A stretch of 20,224 nucleotides of DNA from a virus: the IMG/VR virus record IMGVR_UViG_3300020730_000025, positions 1 to 20,224 of that record; one strand, 5' to 3'. Position 1 is the stretch's first letter, and each line of letters opens with the position of its first letter. This document shows positions 15,158-20,224 of the stretch, piece by piece. The position numbers were made by a program, and so were the translations under genes. The notes below the pieces were generated by a model, which worked only from the letters and a program-made list of their open reading frames with translations, ran no database searches and was not told where the DNA came from.

Positions 15158-15898
15158 TTAATCTTTGCTTAACACTGGCTCGCTGTAGCATCTGCAATTA
15201 ACAAACTCTCCAGCGTTCACACTGTTCCCATCGCTTAATGTCGGAGGATTATCATAGTCGCATATCTTCCCGTCCATTTCCAGATGACTGTCCCTTGTAT
15301 TCTCGTCTTTCATTGTGTGCCAGATATATTTATTTGCGCCTACGTATGTAGCTCTAGCTCGAGTGAAAGTAGCGTTTGCCTTTGCAATTTCTGTACGTGC
15401 TATAGTATTGGCTCTTGATGCCGTAATATCTCCGCTCCGTCTTATTTCATCCACAATGTCCGCCGCGCGCATGCCCTCTGTGTGTGCTTTAATCGCCAAC
15501 TCTTGCGCCCGTTGTCCTGCTTGAAGAGGTAAAGACTTAATGAGCGTTACTTGTTCATTTTGTAGCTTCGTTGCGATCAATCCGTTCATTGATGCAAACC
15601 TATCACTTTGTAATTGCTTCGAGAATTTTTTAGCGTTTGCGTTCCACCATTTAGCATTATTCTTATCGACACGATTAATCATATCCATAGCTAACCGTTC
15701 AGCAAAAGGGGTGATAGACTCAGAATACTTTTTTAAAAGCTCTTGTAATCCGTGGTGTAGAACTATTTTAATTTGGCCCGTAACTTTGTCTTTCTCGATA
15801 ATAGTATGATGGTTTATCATATCGCCGACTACGTTAGCTACCTTTCTGAGCTTACGAGAATATTCAGCCTCTAATGCTGTCGGATGCTTTGCACCCAT
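15158..15898 (-). CDS. Mu gpF / SPP1 gp7-like minor head protein
   Basis: This 246-residue protein carries the Mu F head morphogenesis domain in its C-terminal half. The pattern RANTIARTEIAKANATFTRA is followed by YIWHTMKDENTRDSHLEMDG, and the protein ends with a NAGEFVNCRCYSEPVL segment. The 'T.r..H...DG' and 'CRC' elements are diagnostic of the family. Such proteins sit inside the head near the portal and may be ejected or help head assembly (family knowledge). The N-terminal half is helical and basic. It follows the portal gene with a TAATG overlap. No additional toxin or enzymatic domain is fused at the C-terminus, as is found in some MuF proteins. Confidence 0.87.
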   Translation of the reverse strand: MGAKHPTALEAEYSRKLRKVANVVGDMINHHTIIEKDKVTGQIKIVLHHGLQELLKKYSESITPFAERLAMDMINRVDKNNAKWWNANAKKFSKQLQSDRFASMNGLIATKLQNEQVTLIKSLPLQAGQRAQELAIKAHTEGMRAADIVDEIRRSGDITASRANTIARTEIAKANATFTRARATYVGANKYIWHTMKDENTRDSHLEMDGKICDYDNPPTLSDGNSVNAGEFVNCRCYSEPVLSKD

Positions 15899-17322
15899 TA
15901 TTTAGCCCCGATTATATCTTTAGCTTGATTGAGTAGGTCGGCTCTTGACGAGGGCGGATCTTGCTCTGTCTGATTGTATTCAGGAGTTGGCACTTCGTTC
16001 TCTGCCTCTTCCAAGTCTTCATCTGTAATATTAGAGAATATGCCCGTGAACTCAGACGACTGTCTAAGCTCTTTTAGTGCAATCTCTCTATTGATTGTTC
16101 CATCTGCTAAAGCCATTGAAACAGTTTGAGCAGTTTTGAGCGCGATATCTGCTTTTTCTGTAAGCGATACTTGCCACAATGGATTATATTCGATTGTCAT
16201 ATCGTCTGGCGCACTTTCTCCAAAGTGTGAAGCATAGAACACACAAAGAAGCTTTAAGTCATCGTCAACTCTTTGCTCTTGTTGTGCCGATATCATATCA
16301 TAATAGATTCGAGTATCGCTGTCGCCAGTAGCATTTAATCCCGCTGGGCTTTGGCCAAAAAGAATAGGTAATGGAATTCGTTTTGCTCCTGCTACTTGTT
16401 GCACGAATTGAAGCATCATAGTATCAAGCCCCGTGAATGAATAACTATCAGTTTGGAAGTTATCCTCGCTATCTAGAAGAGTTATGCCCTCATTATTTTG
16501 CATTTCTCGTATATATGAAAATTGCTTGATTAAGTTCTCTTCTTGCTTTCCACCTGCCGCGAGAATTTGTCTTAACCCTTTAACTGCGATTGTTCTTAAA
16601 TGTGCTCTTGATATAAGATTAGCCGCTCCAAGCGAGACAGATTCAAATGCTACTATTCTATCTATGACATTTTCAAGTACTGATGCTCCCCATAGCATTT
16701 CACGCACTGCTTGATAGTGTGGTAGCTTATCCCCAACGAATCTAAATACCCAAGTGTGATGAACTTTTATGTTTAAATCTATAATCGTGTAAAACTCAGG
16801 TAGTCCAACATCTCGCCCCGATTGAATTAAGTTTGTCATATCAGGAACTAAACGCCATCTATCATATACGCTTAGACCTCTAAAGCTATTCTGCTTAATG
16901 TTTTTGATATCAAACGGCTTTTCGTAGTCCATTCCATCAATAAGCATTAAAGCAATAGCACCTCCGAAGAGACGCCCCCATCGAATACCATCGCTAATGT
17001 CTTGCATCAGTCCTCTACGTTGTATCATCGATTTAAACTCGCTCAATCTATCTGGTTCAATCGTCCCCTTAATTGTAAAGCCTGAGCGTGTCATATCTTC
17101 GGCGATTCTATCTACTAACGCTTGACATATCCAATTCCCCCTATGCGCCGCTTCAAGTTGTACACGATTTTGAGTGAGATAGTTAAAATCGAAATACCCT
17201 TGAGATAGTTGATTATCCACCTGCCCAAAGCCGAGCTTGCCTACCACATTGCTAAAGCCATCGCTAAATGATTGAGTAGGCTTTACATTATTTCTTTGTC
17301 GTCTGTTGTTATTTTTTCGCAT
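15898..17322 (-). CDS. Portal protein (DUF1073-like)
   Basis: This 474-residue protein resembles the DUF1073 portal family. After a basic N-terminus (RKNNNRRQRNN), it contains LAAHRGNWICQ-like sequence near residues 58-70, where the ICQALVDRIAEDMTRSGF helix is conserved. Later come DGIRWGRLFGGAIALMLIDG, a GLSVYDRWRLVP segment and an HHTWVFRFVGDKLPHY strand. IPLPILFGQSPAGLNATGDS is a strong family motif. Portals form the dodecameric DNA channel at the head vertex. The ATG at 17320-17322 has GAGGT 7 bases upstream. A 41-base gap separates it from the large terminase gene, one of the few intergenic gaps in the window. Confidence 0.87.
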   Translation of the reverse strand: MRKNNNRRQRNNVKPTQSFSDGFSNVVGKLGFGQVDNQLSQGYFDFNYLTQNRVQLEAAHRGNWICQALVDRIAEDMTRSGFTIKGTIEPDRLSEFKSMIQRRGLMQDISDGIRWGRLFGGAIALMLIDGMDYEKPFDIKNIKQNSFRGLSVYDRWRLVPDMTNLIQSGRDVGLPEFYTIIDLNIKVHHTWVFRFVGDKLPHYQAVREMLWGASVLENVIDRIVAFESVSLGAANLISRAHLRTIAVKGLRQILAAGGKQEENLIKQFSYIREMQNNEGITLLDSEDNFQTDSYSFTGLDTMMLQFVQQVAGAKRIPLPILFGQSPAGLNATGDSDTRIYYDMISAQQEQRVDDDLKLLCVFYASHFGESAPDDMTIEYNPLWQVSLTEKADIALKTAQTVSMALADGTINREIALKELRQSSEFTGIFSNITDEDLEEAENEVPTPEYNQTEQDPPSSRADLLNQAKDIIGAK

Positions 17323-17363
17323 AATAAGACCTCAATAATATTTCTAACATTGTAGCAAAACGG

Positions 17364-18563
17364 CTAAATTATATTTAACCATACATTTATGCCACCTCGA
17401 GTTAATGGTTCTAAGGCGTATCTAATTGCGTCAATCCCGTGATTATTAGCGTCGATCAATATTGGTGTAATATCCCCACTCAATTTATCGATCTTATATG
17501 AATAACTTCCAAATTCTTTGATTAAGTTTGTACATTTTGGATTAATGACGATATCAAAAGATCTCATAAATTGTATCCCATCCTCTACGCTTCCCTTACC
17601 TTTGTGCACTCCTTCACAAAATGGATATCCATTATTTTTTAAATAACTTATCGTCTCAGGTCGTGCGCTATCACATCGAATTACTTTTCTTCTCGCTTCG
17701 ATATCTGCCTTATCTAATAGATAGTGCAGATCATTTATTTCTGTCTCTATTCCATACGCTTCATTTTCAATATATAGAATTGTCTCATGTACCCAGACTT
17801 TTGTAACCGAGTTTGGGTCTTGACTAAACCCGAAGTCCATACCGAGATAAGAGTTCTGCCATCCGAAAGTATCAAGCTCCGCGATTCTATATCTATCCTT
17901 AAACACCAAAGCCTCAGATCGTTTTTGGTATTCTCCGAGCCATACGTTGTTAAATGTGTCTGGATTGGTTCTAAGATGCCTTTCTGCTTCGTCTAGAGTT
18001 GTTTGCGTTATGAAAGGGTTTTGCTTATAGTTTACGAATGCACAAATAGAATTTTTATGCTCTTCTTTAAAAATCTGCTCAACTGGATCAGTTTCTAATT
18101 TAGGGTTCCATGAAAACCATATCTCCGAATTTTCAGCCCTTATCGTTGGAAGCAATAGCTCCATAGAGTGAGCGGATATACTTTGTGCTTCCTCTACCCA
18201 AGCAAACCCAAAACCCTCTAAGGATTTTATAGAATCGGCGGTATGATCTTGCATCCCTTGAAATATCATAATCCCTTCGCCGTCTTTTCTCCGTATCTCT
18301 GTTTCTGTTATATCGAATAAGTGAGATACATTCATTTTTCTTATTTTTGATAGTACAAGTTTTTTAGCAGAGAATTTGAGAGATTTTTGTATTTCACGAA
18401 TACATACAAATTGCGCATCTCTGTCGTATACCATTGTTTCTACGGCTAATTCTGCAAAGAAGTGAGATTTACCTGAGCCCCTCCCGCCTTTTGCGCCCTT
18501 ATAGCGTCTAGGTTCTAAAAGAGGTATAGCCCATCTTGGTGTTAGTATTTCTAAATCATACAT
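17364..18563 (-). CDS. terL: Terminase large subunit
   Basis: This 399-residue protein is the DNA packaging ATPase-nuclease. Numbered from the chosen ATG, the Walker A motif GGRGSGKS is at 26-33, Walker B FAWVEEAQ at 120-127 and the coupling motif WFSWNP at 149-154. The C-terminal nuclease has YLGMDFGFSQDP (first metal-binding Asp), CDSARPETI and HGIDAIRYAL (further Asp residues). It belongs to the PBSX-type branch by overall pattern. The frame is open to a TTG at 18575, with ATGs at 18572 and 18563; I chose 18563 because MYDLEILTPRWAIPLLEP fits the family start, leaving an 8-base overlap with the small subunit gene. No clear ribosome binding site decides this, so coupling is likely. Confidence 0.92.
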   Translation of the reverse strand: MYDLEILTPRWAIPLLEPRRYKGAKGGRGSGKSHFFAELAVETMVYDRDAQFVCIREIQKSLKFSAKKLVLSKIRKMNVSHLFDITETEIRRKDGEGIMIFQGMQDHTADSIKSLEGFGFAWVEEAQSISAHSMELLLPTIRAENSEIWFSWNPKLETDPVEQIFKEEHKNSICAFVNYKQNPFITQTTLDEAERHLRTNPDTFNNVWLGEYQKRSEALVFKDRYRIAELDTFGWQNSYLGMDFGFSQDPNSVTKVWVHETILYIENEAYGIETEINDLHYLLDKADIEARRKVIRCDSARPETISYLKNNGYPFCEGVHKGKGSVEDGIQFMRSFDIVINPKCTNLIKEFGSYSYKIDKLSGDITPILIDANNHGIDAIRYALEPLTRGGINVWLNII

Positions 18564-19104
18564 CAACCACATCAATATCGATGATACGCCTTGTGATTTG
18601 CATTGGTGTTGTAGCTATCGCGGCAGTGCTTACGTTTACGTCTCCATTCTTTGCAAACTGTTCTATAACTCCAAGTGACTGCCCTGCTTTGTGGATTGCA
18701 TTTTGGCATTGTATAAAATCAGACGCACCTAGCCCTATCTCTTCAAAGTGTTGCACTCCATCGCCCACATTAATCTTTTCTACTTTTGTGTTATTACTGA
18801 GATATTCAGTAATACGAACTAAATTTAATTGACTTGCATTAGTAACTAACTGATTATTATAAATCTCCTCTTGGGCAACAAGTACAATTGCGCCCATTTC
18901 TTCAGGAGGTAAAAGAGCTTTTGCCGTAAGCACGGTAATTTGAGCGTCTACAATATGCCCATTTTTTTGGTCTATGCCCTTTGTTAAGTTACCTACTGTT
19001 CCCTTTGATGCCCCATATTTATTTACTAAGTCTCTTTGAGAGTATCGACCGGTTTTCCAGTCTGCAATAAGATTCTTTTTATCTTGCTCGGATAGTTTAG
19101 CCAT
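18556..19104 (-). CDS. terS: Terminase small subunit (HTH DNA-binding)
   Basis: This 182-residue protein lies immediately before the large subunit and overlaps it by 8 bases, the usual place of the small terminase. Its N-terminus holds a helix-turn-helix: YSQRDLVNKYGASKGTVGNL at residues 21-40. This would recognise the packaging start site. The remaining part is helical (LTAKALLPPEEMGAIVLVAQ and later) and would form the oligomeric ring. The C-terminus ends in an ITRRIIDIDVVDV strand, suitable for contact with the large subunit (inference). The frame is open to 19119, but the ATG at 19102-19104, one base after the preceding TAA, gives a MAKL start like the neighbour and was chosen. Assignment is by position and HTH; I cannot place it in a specific Pfam terminase family. 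Confidence 0.8.
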   Translation of the reverse strand: MAKLSEQDKKNLIADWKTGRYSQRDLVNKYGASKGTVGNLTKGIDQKNGHIVDAQITVLTAKALLPPEEMGAIVLVAQEEIYNNQLVTNASQLNLVRITEYLSNNTKVEKINVGDGVQHFEEIGLGASDFIQCQNAIHKAGQSLGVIEQFAKNGDVNVSTAAIATTPMQITRRIIDIDVVDV

Positions 19105-19105
19105 A

Positions 19106-19744
19106 TTAAAAACTCTCAATCTTTTGCTTTATTTCTTGCATTATAGATTCTGTAACGCAAAACCACTCGCTATTAAAATTATATTCTGAAAAGTGATTGT
19201 GCATATCTCTTTCAATAGTATAAGCATTTTTAAAATATCTACTATACAATAATATCAAATAAAATGGGTTTCCAGTCTGTAAATTATTAAGTCTTAACCC
19301 TATGTCTGTAGCTACCCCTATTTTTAAAAATATATCATTTTGGTTTTTAAAATAGATTAAATACACACTGCCATCAGGTCTAGTGCCTCTTCTATTTATT
19401 GCAGTTTTATGATTACCAGAAACTATTTTATTAACTGACCCTAATGATACATTATTTTTTATAGCCAATGCTCTTTGTGATATTCCTTTTTCAAAATCTT
19501 CAATAATTTTATTTTTCATATGTTCAGTTATTTTTGACACGTGTATCCTTTTTTTTACGGATATTATATCTATTTTTGAACGCTTAGTCAAGTGTTCATT
19601 TGAAGCATCTACTCCTTTTGTCAACCCGCTTATTGTTCCTACTGATACATCGTGCTTCTTCGCTAACTGTCTTTGACTATATTGCCCCGTCTTATAATCA
19701 GCAATTATTAACAATTTATCATTATAAGATAACAGTTTAGCCAT
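19106..19744 (-). CDS. HTH-HTH-GIY-YIG (T5orf172-like) nuclease, terminase-linked
   Basis: This 212-residue protein combines two helix-turn-helix units with a GIY-YIG-type nuclease domain. The first unit (residues about 1-50, HTH YSQRQLAKKHDVSVGTISGL) aligns with the adjacent small terminase N-terminus at 29 of 51 positions by hand. The second (about 72-112) repeats the pattern (ISQRALAIKNNVSLGSVNKI). Residues about 126-205 resemble the T5orf172/MUG113 branch: VYLIYF, KIGVATDIGLRLNNLQTGNP, then E178 in ERDMH and SEWF. Candidate catalytic residues are Tyr128, Arg151 and Glu178 (inference). The nuclease part is notably AT-rich. It may be a free-standing homing-type endonuclease that uses a terminase-like DNA reader, or a packaging helper. 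Its ATG overlaps the zinc ribbon gene by 8 bases. Confidence 0.78.
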   Translation of the reverse strand: MAKLLSYNDKLLIIADYKTGQYSQRQLAKKHDVSVGTISGLTKGVDASNEHLTKRSKIDIISVKKRIHVSKITEHMKNKIIEDFEKGISQRALAIKNNVSLGSVNKIVSGNHKTAINRRGTRPDGSVYLIYFKNQNDIFLKIGVATDIGLRLNNLQTGNPFYLILLYSRYFKNAYTIERDMHNHFSEYNFNSEWFCVTESIMQEIKQKIESF

Positions 19745-19907
19745 CTTGCGATTTTATCCCGTCATTGGTTTTAATCATTCCGATCTCGTATTTTCTTTCG
19801 AGTATATTCTCGCATATCTCGCAATGCTCAATTCTTGAACTTTCACTCATTGGTTTGTCTATCTCTATTGTATTGTCACAGTGCGGACATTTGTATAAAT
19901 AAATCAT
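19737..19907 (-). CDS. Small FmdB-like zinc ribbon protein
   Basis: This 56-residue protein starts MIYLYKCPHCDNTIEIDKPM and has two Cys pairs, C7-x-x-C10 and C29-x-x-C32, which should bind one zinc. The Y.Y.C..C pattern near the N-terminus resembles FmdB-type regulatory zinc ribbons. The rest is a short charged tail (ERKYEIGMIKTNDG). Coding is supported by an ATGA overlap with the preceding gene's TGA and an 8-base overlap with the following nuclease gene. Function is unknown; small zinc ribbons of this type occur in many phages and may bind nucleic acids or proteins (inference). Confidence 0.72.
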   Translation of the reverse strand: MIYLYKCPHCDNTIEIDKPMSESSRIEHCEICENILERKYEIGMIKTNDGIKSQDG

Positions 19908-20209
19908 AATAATTCTCCAAAAAGATTTTTATTGTCGATATCATATCCGTTCAATGTGGGCTTTGATAGATTGCGTAGTACAATCATCTTGATGTTATTT
20001 CTTCGTGTGATGAAACGATCATAAGAATCATCTAACGCGCGAACTATCGAATCATAATACTTATGATATCTCCCATTATCTAAATCTTCTAAGATATAAG
20101 CATTCTTAACGTCTGAACCATACGCCTTAAGCATGAGTGCAATGACCTTATAGTCATCTTCGCATAAGTCACAAAATGTTAAAAATTCTAATTCTTCGAG
20201 ATTCTTCAA
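19904..20209 (-). CDS. Hypothetical acidic protein
   Basis: This 101-residue protein is not recognised. It begins MKNLEELEFLTFCDLCEDDY and is acidic in its first half, with helical character (KVIALMLKAYG) followed by a LEDLDNGRYHKYYDSIV segment. The second half is more basic (RFITRRNNIKMIVLRNLSK). The start is probably a TTG at 20207-20209: AAGGA lies 7 bases upstream and an in-frame stop (TAA at 20222-20224) lies just before, so no earlier start fits. A faint similarity of the acidic part to small antirestriction proteins was considered but is too weak to name. Its TGA overlaps the zinc ribbon gene as ATGA. Confidence 0.6.
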   Translation of the reverse strand: MKNLEELEFLTFCDLCEDDYKVIALMLKAYGSDVKNAYILEDLDNGRYHKYYDSIVRALDDSYDRFITRRNNIKMIVLRNLSKPTLNGYDIDNKNLFGELL

Positions 20210-20224
20210 ATCACAATCCTTTTA

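Noticed and set aside
15898-17322. Anti-CBASS Acb1 function for the DUF1073 protein
   Set aside because: DUF1073 is linked in databases with Acb1-like names, but this protein has the portal pattern and length, and I see no pair of HxT motifs needed for the Acb1 phosphodiesterase.
17323-17380. Promoter in the gap before the portal gene
   Set aside because: An extended -10-like TGCTACAAT (17349-17357) and a TATAAT are present on the minus strand, but neither has a convincing -35 at proper spacing and such matches are common in AT-rich DNA.
19904-20209. Antirestriction (ArdA-like) identity for the 101-residue protein
   Set aside because: Only a vague acidic helix similarity was noticed; no diagnostic motif and the length is short, so no function was assigned.
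1-20224. CRISPR array, tRNA or rRNA genes
   Set aside because: No regularly spaced repeats, cloverleaf-like sequences or rRNA segments were seen, and almost all bases are in coding frames.

Overview
The window is a late (structural) gene block of a contractile-tailed bacteriophage or prophage. All supported genes lie on the minus strand, so transcription runs from the right edge (packaging) to the left edge (tail fibre). The set of families is typical of myophages that carry a DUF1073 portal, DUF2213 protease, DUF2184 capsid, DUF3383 sheath and DUF3277 tube. The DNA is AT-rich (structural genes roughly 38-45% G+C by hand count on sample lines) with strong AAGGAG-type ribosome binding sites. 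This fits a low-G+C, probably Gram-negative host. A Campylobacterota-type host is only a guess from composition and protein flavour. No integrase, repressor, lysis or replication gene is visible, so temperate or lytic lifestyle cannot be decided.

Layout from right to left. 19737-20209 holds two small accessory genes: one unknown and one FmdB-like zinc ribbon. 19106-19744 is an unusual protein with two helix-turn-helix units fused to a GIY-YIG/T5orf172-type nuclease domain. 17364-19104 encodes the small and large terminase subunits. 13618-17322 encodes portal, Mu-F-like minor head protein, a protease with an embedded scaffold, and a decoration-like protein. 12641-13615 is the major capsid protein. 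10814-12641 holds five small head-completion, neck and tail-terminator genes. 9215-10791 encodes sheath and tube. 8650-9215 is the tail assembly chaperone pair joined by a -1 frameshift. 7014-8645 is a short tape measure. 2507-7014 encodes the baseplate: Dit-like protein, DUF6983, hub, spike, gp25/W-like wedge, J-like wedge and DUF2612. 3-2493 encodes tail fibre, fibre accessory protein and a DUF1353 protein; another gene probably begins at the extreme left edge.

The genes are packed end to end with ten TAATG and six ATGA stop/start overlaps, which implies extensive translational coupling on long late transcripts. No stretch over 300 bases lacks a gene, and no convincing terminator or tRNA was seen.

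The points most worth a second look are: (1) the HTH-HTH-GIY-YIG protein whose N-terminus is a clear paralogue of the adjacent small terminase N-terminus, with a nuclease half that is distinctly AT-rich; (2) a T-run slippery site in the tail chaperone gene followed by an open -1 frame; (3) an in-frame internal start with its own strong ribosome binding site that would give a separate scaffold protein; and (4) a perfect 9-bp hairpin that places the protease ribosome binding site exactly in its loop.
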